Assembly: GCF_024166365.1 (NCBI RefSeq)
Contig: NC_064819.1
Span: 694,501 to 758,500 of the forward strand
Direction: 5' to 3'
DNA: 64,000 bases
Source of the DNA: Elephas maximus indicus
Taxonomy: Eukaryota > Chordata > Mammalia > Proboscidea > Elephantidae
Shown here piece after piece: positions 43,181-54,869 of the stretch; the first letter of the stretch is position 1; each line of letters starts with the position of its first letter. Both the position numbers and the translations under genes were made by a program. Below the pieces are notes generated by a model, which searched no databases, had not been told where the DNA came from, and saw nothing but the letters and a program-made list of their open reading frames with translations.

Positions 43181-43355
43181 TTAAACTGAATGGAAGGTCA
43201 ACACTTCTTTGCCGTGTGGCTCCAAGGGCCTCCACAAGGATTCCAGCTTGAAATTAGTCCCTCTTGAAACAGGGAAAGGTGTTTCAACAACAGAAGGCAT
43301 CTCGTAACAGTATCAATATGTGATTCAGTCTTCAAGGTAGTCTCGTCAATCCCTC
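43181..43355 (-). other. Exon-like stretch, unproven
   Basis: A strong pyrimidine tract and acceptor (ACTTTCCACTTCTGTTAG) precede 43355. One frame is open for 51 codons to a TGA at 43200-43198. A second frame from an ATG at 43300 is open to a TAA at 43183-43181. By synteny the next gene (SLC9C1, minus strand) could end here, but I cannot match the peptide to it. It may be chance. Confidence 0.2.
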
Positions 43356-43445
43356 CTAACAGAAGTGGAAAGTAAAAGAAAAAAAGAAAAGAGTTTTAGA
43401 ATCTATGAACATTGACCTACAAACCAGAACTGAGTGCCAACCATA

Positions 43446-43490
43446 ACCATAGCCGTTGTTGTGGAGTCAATTCTGACTCATAGCGACATT
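43446..43490 (-). repeat. AfroSINE 3' fragment
   Basis: Only CCGTTGTTGTGGAGTCAATTC to TAGCGAC. Confidence 0.65.
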
Positions 43491-43849
43491 AGTCCAAGAA
43501 ACATCTCCTGGTCATCACGGCTGAGGCCAATGCAGGAAGCTGAGCAAGTGAGTGTTAATCATTACCTGTCATAGAGAAGAAGAAGCATTACCTAACCTGG
43601 GAGTCTGATAAGCCACTGGGGCTTGTTGAGCTAGACAGGTGTAGGGGATTACCAGGATGAAGGTTTCCCATTGTGGTAAACATTGACTCAAGCCGTTATC
43701 ACTCCCTGAGTTTCGGGACTGGCTGTTACCACTCCCTTTTACAACACTATTATTGCTGAATGTAAAGAATGGTAGAAAAGAGCAAATAACTTTCAATAAT
43801 TTATATTTGAATAATGTTTAATAATAACTTTTTTTATTATAAAAGTAAT

Positions 43850-44040
43850 AAAATCGATTGCCATCAAGTTGGTTCTGACTCCTGGCAACCCAACTGTGCA
43901 CCACAGAGTTTTCCATGGCTGTTTTTTTTTTGAAATAGACTGCCAGGCTTTTCTTCTGAGGTGCCTCTGGGTGGACTCGAACCACCAACCTTTGGGTTAG
44001 CAGCCAAGCGCATTGACTGTTTGCACCACCTAGACATGCC
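43850..44040 (-). repeat. AfroSINE, long-body subtype
   Basis: Antisense, with GACTGCCAGGCTTTTCTTC and the CTCGAACC B-box region; two overlapping 72-80-codon frames across it are shadows. Confidence 0.82.
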
Positions 44041-44417
44041 AATAAGAGTAACAGAATCACATAAAAGAAAAGAGGTGAACAAAAATGCCCCTAATCTCTT
44101 ATTACACCATCACTTAAGCACTTGGATTTATTTTTTCTAGCCTTCTTTCTTGTTAAAAGATGTTATGTATACATCTCTGCCTTCCCCTTTCATATTTTAC
44201 ATTAGACTGCACAAACTTTTCATTTGTATAATAAATCCTCGTACGGATGCTCTGAGGAGAAACTATATATTTTCTTATCGTTGCCACTCAGACTTCTTAA
44301 AAAATTTTGCCATTAGACATAGTAGCGCACTCCACATTTTGTCTGTGTGCTTGTTTTAATACTTTGGATGAGCATTTTTCTGACTTGTTATATACAGACA
44401 AATTGCTTTTACTCATC

Positions 44418-45010
44418 TCTTAGGGAACTGAATTTTGTCCCCTAAAAATGTGTTGTTAATTCCTAACCTCTATGCCTGTGGTGGAAACCCTGGCGTAGGC
44501 TAAGTGCTATGGCTGCTAACCAAGAGGTCGGCAGTTTGAATCCACCAGATGCTCCTTGGAAACTCTATGGGGCAGTTCTACTCTGTCCTATAGGGTCGCT
44601 ATGAGTCGGAATCAACTGGATGAGCAGTGGGTTTGGTTTGGTTTATAATGCCTGTGGTTATAATCCCATTTGGTAATGGGTTGCCTTTGTTATGCTAAGG
44701 AGGCAGGATTAGTGTAGGATGTGTTTTGAGTCAATCTGTTTTGAAATATAAAAGAGGTTAAAAACCAGCCAGCCAGCCAGCAGAGATGGGAAAGAAATGC
44801 CATGTCACAGGAAGACTGACCAGGAACAGAAACTGAAAAGAGACAAGGACCTTTCTCCAGAGCCAACAGAGAGAATAAAGCCTTCCCTTAGAGCCGGCAC
44901 CCTGAATTCAGACTTCTAACCTCCTAAACTGTTAGAAAATAAATTTCTGTTTGCTAAAGTCACACCCTCTTGTAGTATTTCTATTAGAACAGCACTAGTT
45001 AACTAAGACA
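44418..45010 (+). repeat. Solo LTR, MaLR/ERVL-like, with 5-bp target duplication
   Basis: Flanked by TCATC at 44413-44417 and 45011-45015. Ends GTTAACTAAGACA; contains AATAAATTTCTGTTTG and a (CAGC)n-like run at 44766-44781. Interrupted by the AfroSINE at 44483. Confidence 0.7.
44483..44647 (+). mobile_element. AfroSINE with 11-bp target duplication
   Basis: Flanked by ATGCCTGTGGT at 44472-44482 and 44648-44658, inside the LTR 44418-45010. Very close to the other 'GCAGTGGGTTTGGTTTGG' copies. Confidence 0.93.
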
Positions 45011-45015
45011 TCATC

Positions 45016-45710
45016 TATGAACCCAATACGAGAAAACCGATGTCACTCTACTCACAGGAGATAGATATTACCATTGAATAGAATTTTTGTAAATCTAATA
45101 AGCAAATGTGCATACTTCATTCCTGTTTTATTTTGCATTTCTTAGGTTATTATTTTTCCCATAAGTTAGGAATTCTATTTTTCCTGAATTGGCTGTTTAT
45201 GTTTTTGTCTATTGGAGTCATAGCATCTTCCTTATCATTTTGTAAACATTTTTCCAAGATAAAGACATTGTTCTTATTGCAAATAAATTTTTGCATAAAA
45301 TTTTTCATTGTGTACTATCTATTAAAATCTATTGCCGTCATAGTGTACTGTTAGCCTTTAAATCTAGTTCTTAAGTGTGGTCTTTGTCATAGCATGTGGC
45401 AGGCAAGGGTTTCCTTTTTCTTTTTTTAAAGTAGACAAACCTGCTTTTTTTTCATGGTTTTTATTTCTTAACCCAGAGATATGATTCATTAGGCACAGAG
45501 TCACATAAGGCACACATACACATAAATATTTCCCAGAGGCAACACATTTTGAACAGCCAACAGCCAGGTTGGTCTACCCATTGTTCCCGAACGTCTTGGT
45601 CACTTGGGTCCTCTATTCCAAACACCTTCTCTCTCTACAAAGACTTTGCTCCTTCTCCTTAGTCAGCTGTTTCTCTTTTGACTTCCCTTAGCCTCAGCTG
45701 GTGCTATCCA
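45016..45710. other. AT-rich sequence, nothing recognised
   Basis: The 82-codon frame at 45106-45354 is hydrophobic only because of T-rich composition; not called as a gene. Confidence 0.35.
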
Positions 45711-45716
45711 TAAAAA

Positions 45717-45848
45717 AAACAAAACAAAAAAACCAAACCCATTGCCATCAAGTCAATTCTGACCCATAGGGACCCTATTGGACAGAGTAGAATTGACCCA
45801 TAGGGTTTCCAAGAGTAGCTGGTGGATTCTAACTGCTGACCTTTGGGC
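45717..45848 (-). repeat. AfroSINE, head missing
   Basis: Antisense 5'-truncated copy with an A-rich tail (AAAACAAAACAAAAAAAC), adjacent to a second antisense copy. Confidence 0.82.
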
Positions 45849-45881
45849 TCCGATACTATCTATGAAAAAAACAAAACAAAA

Positions 45882-46017
45882 CAAAAAAACCCATTGCTGT
45901 CGAGTCGATTCCAACTCATAGCAACATTATAGAACAGAGTAGAACAGCCCCCATAGGGTTTCCAAGGAGTGCCTGGTGGATTTGAAATACTGACCTTTTG
46001 GTTAGCAGCTGTAGCTC
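45882..46017 (-). repeat. AfroSINE body, split from its head by L1 copy B
   Basis: Antisense copy that stops within TTAGCAGCTGTAGCTC at 46017; the missing head (TTAAGCACTATGCCACCAGG) is found at 54388-54414, beyond the L1. Confidence 0.92.
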
Positions 46018-46035
46018 CTTTTTTTTTTTTTTTTT

Positions 46036-47013
46036 ACACTGAGTACATGAATATTTTATTATCACATAAACACAGGAGGGGGATTACCTTCTACTTCTAC
46101 TTTCCCACTCCTACTCTCTTGTATTTATTTTTTTATTAATTGTACTTTAGGTGAAAGTTCACAGACAAATTGGTTTCCCATTCGATAATTTGTACATAAA
46201 GTGTTCCAGGACATTGGTTGCATTCCCCACAATGTGTCCATTCTCTGTTTACCTTTTTTAAAATAGTTTTCCATGCACAGAGATGTTCTATTTGAGCTAA
46301 CGTTTGTTTTTGTTGTTGGGTGCCATTGATACATTTCTGACTCATAGTGACCCTCCCTATGCACAACAGAATGAAACACTGCCCAGTCCTGCACCATCTT
46401 CACAATCCTTGCTATGCTTCATCCCATTGTTGCTGCCACTGTGTCAGTCCACCTTGTTGAGGGTCTTCCTCTTTTTCACTGATCAAGCATGATGTCCTTC
46501 TCCAGGGACTGATCTCTCCTAATAACATGTCCAAAGTATGTGAGACATGGTCTCATCATCCTTGCTTCTAGGGAACATCCTGGTTGTACTTCTTCCAAGA
46601 CAGATATATTCCTTCTTTTGGCAGTCCATGGTATATTCAATACTCTTTGTCAACACTACAATTCAAAAGTGTTAAATTCTTCCTCAGTCTTCCTTATTCA
46701 TTGTCCAGATTTCACATGCATATGAGGCAACTGAAAATACCATGACTTGGGTCAGGCGTACCTTAGTCTTCAAGGTGACATCTTTGCCTTTTAACACTTT
46801 AAAGAGGGCTTTTGTAGCAGATTTGCTCAATGCAATGCATTGTTTGATTTCTTGGCTGCTGCTTCTATGGTTGCTGATTGTGGATCCAAGTAAAATGAAA
46901 TCCTGGACAACCTCAATATTTTCTCTATTTATCATGATACTGCTTATTGGTCCAGTTGTGAGGATTTTTGTTTTCTTTATGTTGAGGTATAATCCATACT
47001 GAAGACTGTGACC
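46036..47013 (-). other. Probable L1 3' transduction (RTE piece plus L1 3' end)
   Basis: Lies between the inner and outer poly(A) tracts of copy B and inside its target duplication. It holds an RTE fragment (47013-46305) and an L1 3'-end fragment (about 46300-46136). In the minus direction an AATAAA (complement of 46055-46060) is 19 nt before the outer poly(A), as expected for a transcript that read past the L1's own signal. Confidence 0.75.
46305..47013 (-). repeat. RTE LINE fragment within the transduced segment
   Basis: Minus-strand frame 46935-46684 reads NRENIEVVQDFILLGSTISN ... VKGKD-type RTE C-terminus, ending TGGCACCCAACAACAAAAAC at its 3' end. It is cut exactly at the L1 inner poly(A). 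Confidence 0.85.
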
Positions 47014-48031
47014 TTTTTTTTTTATATATAATTTTTATTGTGCTTTAAGTGAAAGTTTACAAATCAAGTCAGTCTCTCACACAAAAACTTATATACACCT
47101 TGATACATACTCCCATTTACTCTCCTCTCAATGAGACAGCCTGCTCCCTCCCTCCACTCTCTCTTTTCGTGTCCATTTTTCCAGCTTCTAACCCCCTCCA
47201 CCCTCTCATCTCCCCTCCAGGCAGCAGATGCCAACATAGTCTCAAGTGTCCACCTGATCCAAGAAGCTCACTCCTCACCAGCATCCCTCTCCAACCCATT
47301 GTCCAGTTCAATCCATGTCTGAAGAGTTGGCTTCAGGAATGGTTCCTGTCCTGGGCCAACAGAAGGTCTGGGGGCCATGACTACCAGGGTCCTTCTAGTC
47401 TCAGTCAGACCATTAAGTCTGGTCTTTTTATGAGAACTTGGGGTCTGCATCCCACTGCTCTCCTGCTCCCTCAGGGGTTCTCTGTTGTGTTCCCTGTCAG
47501 GGCAGTCATCAGTTGTAGCTGGGCACCATCTAGTTCTTCTGGTGTCAGGCTGATGTAGTCTCTGGTTCATGTGGCCCTTTCTGGCTCTCAGGCTTGTAAT
47601 TACCTTGTGTCCTTGGTGTTCTTCATTCTCCTTTGATCCAGGTGGGCTGAGACTTACTGATGCATCTTAGACAGCTGCTTGCTAGCATTTAAGACCCCAG
47701 ATGCCACTCTTCAAAGTGGGATGCAGAATGTTTTCTTAATAGATTTTATTATGCCAATTGACTTAGATGTCCCCTGAAACCATGGTCCCCAAACTCCTGC
47801 CCCTGCTACACTCGCCTTCAAAGCATTCACTTTATTCTGGAAACTTCTTTGCCTTTGGTTTAGTCCAGTTGTTCTGACCTGCCCTGTATTGCGTGTTGTC
47901 TTTCCCATCCCCTAAAGTAGTTCTTATCTACTATATAATTAGTGAATATCCCTCTCCCACCCTCCCTCCCTTCCCCCTCTTGCAACCACGAAAGAACGTT
48001 TTCTTCTCAGTTTAAACTATTTCTCAAGTTC

Positions 48032-51000
48032 TTATAATGGTGGTCTTATACAATATTTGTCCTTTTGCAACTGACTAATTTCACTCAGAATAATGCCTTC
48101 CAGGTTCCTCCATGTTATGAAATGTTTCACAGATTCATCACTGTTCTTTACTGATGCGTAGTATTCCATTGTGTGACTATACCATAATTTATTTATCCAT
48201 TCATCCGTTGACGGGCACCTTGGTTGCTTCCATCTTTTTTTATTGTAAACTGTGCTGCAATGAACATGGGTGTGCATATATCTGTTCGTGTAAAGGCTCT
48301 TATTTCTCTAGGATATATTCCAAGGAGTAGGATTGCTGTATGGTATGGTAGTTCTATTTCTAGCTTTTTAAGGAAGTGCCAAATCGATTTCCAAAGTGAT
48401 TATACCATTTTACATTCCCATCAGCAGTGTATAAGTCTTCCAATCTCTCCACAGCCTCTCCAACATTTATTGCTTTGTGTTTTTTGGATTAATGCCAGCC
48501 TTGTTGGAGTGAGATGAAATCTCATTGTAGTTTTGATTTGCGTTTCTCTAATGGCCAATGATCGTGAGCATTTCCTCATGTATGTCTTAGTCATGTGAAT
48601 GTCTTCTTTAGTGAAGTGTCTGTTCATATCTTTTGCCCATTTTTTAATTGGGTTATTTGTCTTTTTGTAGTTGAGTTTTTGCGGTATCATATAGATTTTA
48701 GAGATCAGGTGTTGATCAGAAATGTCATAGCTAAAAACCTTTTCCCAGTCTGTAGGTAATCTTTTCACTCTTTTGGTGAAGTCTTTGGATGAGCATAGGT
48801 GTTTGATTTTTAGGAGCTCCCAGTTATCTAGTTTTTCTTCTGTATTCTTAATAACGTTTTGTATACTGTTTATGTCATGTATCAGGGCTCCTTACGTTGT
48901 CTCTATTTTTTCTTCCACGATCTTTATCATTTTAGATTTTATATTTAGGTCTTTGATCCATTTTGAGCTTGTTTGTGTTCATGGAGTGGGGTATGGGTCT
49001 TGTTTCATTTTTTTGCCATTTTCCTATTTAATTGTTTTGGGGCCTTTGTCAAATATCAACTGCTCATATGTGGATGGATTTATGCCTGGATTCTCAACTG
49101 TGTTCCATTGGTCTATGTGTCTGTTGTTGTAGCAGGATCAAGCTGTTTTGACTACTGTGGCGGTATAATAAGTTCTAAAATCAGGTGGAGTAAGGCCTCC
49201 CACTTTTTTCTTCTTTTTCAGTAATGCTTTACTTATCCGGGGCCTCTTTCCCTTCCATATGAAGTTGGTGATTTGTTTCTCCATCTCATTAAAGAATGTT
49301 GTTGGAATTTGAATCGGAATTGCATTAAATATATAGATGGCTTTTGGTAGAATAGACATTTTTATAATGTTAAGTCTTCCTATCCATGAGCAAGGTATGT
49401 TTTTCCACTTATGTAAGTCTCTTTTGGTTTCTTGCAGAAGTCTATTGTAGTTTTCTTCGTATAAGTCTTTTACATCTCTGGTGAGATTTATTCCTAAGTA
49501 TATCATCTTCTTGGGGGCTACTGTAATGGTATTGATTTGGTGATTTCCTCTTCCATGTTCTTTTTGTTGGTGTAGAGGAATCCAACTGATTTTTGTAAGT
49601 TTATCTTGTATCCCGATACTCTGCTGAACTCTTCATTTAGTTTCAGTAGTTTTCTTGAGGATTTCTTAGGGTTTTCTGTGTATAATATCATGTCGTCTAC
49701 AAATAGAGATACTTTTACTTCTTCCTTGCCAATCTGGATGCCCTTTATTTCTTTATCTAGCCTAATTGCTCTGGCTAGGACTTCCAGTACAATGTTGAAT
49801 AAGAGTGGTGATAAAGGGCATCCTTGTCTGGTTCCCTATCTCAACGAGAATGCTCTCTCCCTTTAGGGTGATGTTGGCTGTTGGCTTTGTATAAATGCCC
49901 TTTATTATGTTGAGGAATTTTCCTTCTATTCCTATTTTGCTGAGAGTTTTTATCATGAATGAGTGTTGAACTTAGTTAAATGTCTTTTCTGCACCAATTC
50001 ATAAAATCATGTGACTCTTGCCTTTTGTTTTATTTATGTGATGGATTACATTGATTGTTTTTCTAATGTTGAACCATCCCTGCATACCTGGTATGAATCC
50101 CACTTGGTCATGGTGAATTATTTTTTTGATATGTTGTTGAATTCTATTGGCTAAAATTTTGTTGAGGATTTTTGGATCTAAGTTCATGAGGGATATAAGT
50201 CTGTAATTTTCTATTTTTGTGGTGTCTTTACCTGGTTTTGGTATCAGGAATATGGTGGCTTCATAGAATGAGTTTGGGAGTATTCCATCCTTTTCTATGC
50301 TCTGAAACACCTTTAGTAGTAGTGGTATTAACTCTTCTCTGAAAGTTTGGTAAACTTCTCCAGTGAAGCCGTCCTGGCCAGAGCTTTTTAATTTTTTTAT
50401 TGGGCGTTTTTTCATTACCTTTTCAATTTCTTCTTTTGTTATAGGTTTATTTAGTTATTCTGTCTCTGTTTGTGTTAGTTTAAGTAGGTAGTGTGTTTCT
50501 AGAAATTTGTCCACTTCCTGTAGATTTTCAAATTTGTTAGAATATAATATTTCATAGTATTCTGTTATGATTCTTTTAATTTCATTTGGGCCTATACTGA
50601 TATCACCCATTTCATTTCTTATTCAGGTTATTTGCTTCCTCTCCTGTTTTTCTTTTGTTAGTTTGGCCAATGGTTTATCAATTTTGTTGATTTTTTCAGA
50701 GAACCAGCTTTTGGTCTTGTTAATTCTTTCAATTGTTTTTCCGTTCTCGATTTCATTTAGTTCTGCTCTAGTTTTTATTATTTGTTTTCTTCTGGTGCCT
50801 GAGGGTTTCCTTTGTTGCTCTCTTTCTATTTGTTCAAGTTGTAGGGATAATTCTTTGATTTTGGCCCTTTCTTCTTTTTGGATGTGTGCATTTATTGATA
50901 TAAATTGCCCTCTGAGCACTGTTTTTGCTGTGTCCCGAAGGTTCTGATAGGAAGGGTTTTCATTCTCATTGGATTCTATGAATTTCTTTATTCTATTCTT

Positions 51001-51616
51001 AATGTCTTCTATACTCCAGTCTTTTTTCAGCAGGGCATTGTTTAGTTTCCAAGTGTTTGATTTCTTTTCCCTGCTTTTTCTGTTATTGATTTCCACTTTT
51101 ACGGCCTTATGGTCAGAGAAGATGGTTTGCAATATTTCAATGTTTCGCTTCTGGTAAGGTTTGCTTTATGACCTAATATGTGGTCTATTCTAGAGAATGT
51201 TCCATGTGCACCAGAAAAGAAAGTATACTTGGTTGCTGTTGGGTGTTATGTATCTTGCAGCCCTGTCATTGGGTGCATAAATATTTAATATGGTTATATC
51301 TTCTTGGTGTATTGTCCCTTTAATCATTATGTAGTGTCCTTCCTTATCCTTTATGATGGATTTAACTTTAAAGTCTATTTTGTCAGAAATTAATATTGCC
51401 ACTCCTGCTCTTTTTTGATTTTTGTTTGCTTGATATATTTTTTTCTGTCCTTTGAGTTTTAGTTTGTTTGTGTCTCTAAGACCTGTCTCTTGTAGGCAGC
51501 ATATAGATGGATCATGTTTTTTAATCCATTCTGCCACTCTCTGTCTCTTTATTGGTGCATTTCAGTCCATATACTTTCAGCGTAATTATGGATAGGTATG
51601 AGTTTAGTGCTGTCAT
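48032..51616 (-). pseudogene. L1 copy B ORF2, decayed with an endonuclease deletion
   Basis: ATG at 51616-51614. Pieces in order: endonuclease 51537-51190, linker 51132-50623, reverse transcriptase 50415-49999, 49956-49762 and 49506-49138, C-terminal 48768-48421 and 48277-48032. About 180 bases of the endonuclease region present in copies A and C are missing at about 51247. Confidence 0.88.
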
Positions 51617-52082
51617 TTCAATGTCTTTTTTTGTGTGCTGTTGACAATTTCTTTTTCCCACTTAATTTTATGTGCTGAGTAGATTATCTTTATATATTAT
51701 CCTTTCCTCATATTTGTTGTTGTTGATTTTGTTTCTGCTGAGTCTCTATTTTTTTCTTGTATTTTATTTTGATGAGTAGGATAGCCTGTCTCCTTTGTGG
51801 TTACCTTATTATTTACCCCTATTTTTCTAAATTTAAACCTAAGTTGTATTTCTTTGTATCGCCGTATCTTCCTCTCCATATGGAAGATCTAGGGGTACAT
51901 TTCCTAGTCCCTCTTTATTGTTTTAATGTTGTCTTCTTTTATATAACAACACCACTGTTACCCTGTTTTGAGCTTTTTTTTTTTTTTTTTTAAATCCTGC
52001 TTTTTTTTTTTTTTGATTTCCCTGTCTGGGTTGACTTCTGGTTGCTCTGCCCAGTGTTCTAGTCTTGTGTTGATATCTGATA

Positions 52083-53105
52083 TTACTGATTTTCTAACCA
52101 AAGAACTCCCTTTAGTATTTCTGGCTGTTTTGGTTTGGCTTTTACAAATTCCCTAAACTTCACTTTATCTGGAAATGTCTTAATTTCACCTTCATATTTG
52201 AGAGACAGTTTTGTTGGATATATGATTCTTGGCAGGCAATTTTTTTCCTTCAATTTCTTAAATAAGTCATCCCATTGCCTTCTTGCCTGCAGGGTTTCTG
52301 CAAAGCAGTTTGAGCTTATTCTTATTGGCTCTCCTTTGTAGGTGACTTTTCGTTTATCCCTAGCTGCTCTTAAAATTCTCTCTGTATCTTTGGTTTTGGC
52401 AAGTTTGATTATAATATGCCTTGGTGACTTTCTTTCAACACTTACCTTATGTGGAGTTCGATGATCATCTTGGATAGATATCTTCTCACCTTTCATGATA
52501 TCTGGGAAGTTTTCTGCCAACAAATCTTCAAAAATTTTCTCTGTATTTTCTGTTATCCCTCCCTGTTCTGATACTCCAATCGCTTTCAAGTTATTTCTCT
52601 TGATAGAGTCCCACATGATTCTTAAGGTTTCTTCATTTTTAAAAAATTCTTTTAACTGATTTTTCTTCAAGTATATTAGTGCCAAGTGATTTATCTTCAA
52701 TTTCAGAAATTCTGGCTTCTACTTGCTCAATTCTGCTCCTCTGACTTTCTATTGAATTGTCTACATCTGTAAGTTTATTGTTAATCTTCTGAATTTCTGA
52801 TTGCTATTTATTTGTCTATGGATTTTTCCAGCTTATTAAATTTTTCATTATGTTTCTGAATAATCTTTCTAATTTCTTCAATTGCTTTATCTGTGTATTC
52901 TTTGGCTTGTTCTGCGTATTGCCTCATTTCCTGCCTGATGTCTTGAAGAGTTCTATATATTTATCTTTTGTATTCTGCCTCTGGTAATTCCACGAATGAA
53001 CTTTCATCTAGAAGATCCCTGGATTCTTTGTTTTGAGAGCTTGTTGAGGTGATCACAGTCTGTTTCTTTATGTGACTTGATATTGACTGTTGTCTCTGGG
53101 CCATC
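52083..53105 (-). pseudogene. L1 copy B ORF1, decayed
   Basis: A 205-codon frame (52700-52083) holds the RRM and C-terminal domain (PRHIIIKLAKTKDTERILRA). The N-terminal coiled-coil part (to the ATG near 53105) is broken by stops. Confidence 0.82.
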
Positions 53106-54372
53106 TATAAGTTATTATATTAGTTTATGCTTGCTTACTGTGTCGTAGCTTCTTGCTTTGTTTTCTTTTGATATGCCCAAATGGGTTGCTTGAGAAAGCT
53201 AGCTTGATTATTTTCACCTTTTGAGCTCTGACGTCTGGTCCCCAGAGGGCTAGAGCTGTTATCAGGTATATCAGTCTAGGAGTCCATTCACTTTTCTTGT
53301 ATGAATTCAGCTCAGGTTTCCAGGTAGCTGATCATCAAGTGTGTGGTACAGGCTCTGTCGTACAGTGTTAGATGGGCAGGGGTGATTGGCATGTATACTG
53401 GTATCTGATTGCAGCAGGAGTCATGCTCTGAACAAGGCAGGGGGCTCAGATCCGACACCCAAGTGTCTTTGAGGAAAACGCATCTCTGTTCCCTAGAGCG
53501 TGCAGGTGGATGGTGTCTGCAGACAGACCATGGGCACCAAAAGTTTTTGGTTTAAGGACTGGGAGGTATCAGTTATCCTTGGACCCCTGTCACTGGTGGC
53601 TGGGTGACCTGAGTGGAGCTTCCATTCCTTAGGTCCCTGATGTGGTGGGTAGGTGAGGACCTTGTTTAATAGGCAAAGCAACATCAAACATCAAACACCC
53701 ACCTCTCCACTGCACAGCTGAAATGGTTGGAGTCTGCTTACAAGGGCCTCTTCACCTGAAATAGGCCCACACAGGTCCATGCAGAAGGGAAAGGTACTCA
53801 AAGTCCATGGACAGTTTATGCCTGTACAGGAGCCGCTTCTGTCCTGAGCTCCTCCTGTTAGTAGAGCTGGCAAATTATGTTTCCCCCGTATTGCGAATTT
53901 TTTCCTTCTCCAAGGCTGAGAGGATGGCTCTAGGTGCTCAACAGGGCCTACGTCAGGCCCAGGGAATTCAGCCACTGAAGCCAGCTTGGGGGGTGGGGAG
54001 TGCGGTAGAATATACACAAGTACTTAGTTTTTGCCGAGAGCTCAGTTATTCTCTGGTTCCGGAGGTGTGAGTGGGCTGTGTGTCTGGCTGATTCTCCCTG
54101 CAGAAACTGTGGCTGAACGCTAGTACCAGCTTGCTACCGCCACTCTGGGAATGGTGCCTGAGGGCTCCCTGTGAGTCAGGTCCAGTAACTCCTCTCCGCT
54201 TCTGAACAGTCTCTTCCTCCCCCTTCCCTTCAGTTTGTTTTCTAAGCTTGCTTTTGAAGCTCAGGGCTCCAAGCTTGTCACAAATATACTCATTTCACTT
54301 GGTTTTTCAGGTGTTTGTTGTAAAGAGGGCTTGCCAGAAGCGTCTTCTATTCTGCCATCTTGGCTCCGCCTC
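53106..54372 (-). promoter_or_regulatory. L1 copy B 5' UTR, non-monomeric
   Basis: About 1.27 kb, less CpG-rich than copy A and without its ~210-bp monomers; only the first ~20 bases of the element are alike. Open frames of 64-108 codons over it show no domain. Confidence 0.65.
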
Positions 54373-54387
54373 TAGTAGCTGTAGCTC

Positions 54388-54414
54388 TTAAGCACTATGC
54401 CACCAGGGTTTCCA
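54388..54414 (-). repeat. AfroSINE head separated from its body by L1 copy B
   Basis: Completes the element at 45882-46017: TTAAGCACTATGCCACCAGG then GTTTCC. Confidence 0.9.
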
Positions 54415-54705
54415 TAGTGTGTCTTATGTTGTTATTTAATTGTCTTTCGGTATGTTTTACCTCCCTAATTAGAACATAAATTCTGGAGAACGGAGGTCAT
54501 AATTTACTGCCATTTTGTATTTCCCATGATACACAATAGCTGGAAAAATGACCTGTTTATCTCGAGCAGCCAACATTGCATGTGAGATTAAAGAGATAGA
54601 GGAAAAACCCGGAGATTGGAATGTTTCAGAACTCTCGATAAAAGAATATTATTTTAAAATTAACTATGCAGATTAGAATTTAGAAGTACTGTTGCTATAG
54701 GAGGA

Positions 54706-54867
54706 CACACTGGTGGTGCAGTGGTTAAGAGCTACGGCTGCTAACCAAAAAGTCAGCAGTTCAAATCCACCAGGCACTCCTTGGAAACTCTATGGGGCAG
54801 TTCTACTTTGTCCCATAGGGTTGCTATGAGTCGGAATCGACTTGACCGCAGTGGGTTTTGGTTTGGT
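54706..54867 (+). repeat. AfroSINE
   Basis: Sense copy, low divergence, ending CAGTGGGTTTTGGTTTGG. Confidence 0.88.
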
Positions 54868-54869
54868 TA

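Larger units (their letters stand above)
46018..54372 (-). mobile_element. Full-length L1 LINE, copy B, with 3'-transduced segment
   Basis: 8.36-kb insertion bounded by TAG[C/T]AGCTGTAGCTC at 46003-46017 and 54373-54387 (14 of 15 match). Minus-strand order: 5' end GAGGCGGAGCCAAGATGGC (54372), 5' UTR to about 53105, ORF1 region, spacer, ORF2 region 51616-48032, 3' UTR with inner poly(A) (T-run 47014-47023), then about 1 kb of other DNA and a second poly(A) (46019-46035). ORFs are heavily broken. Confidence 0.9.
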
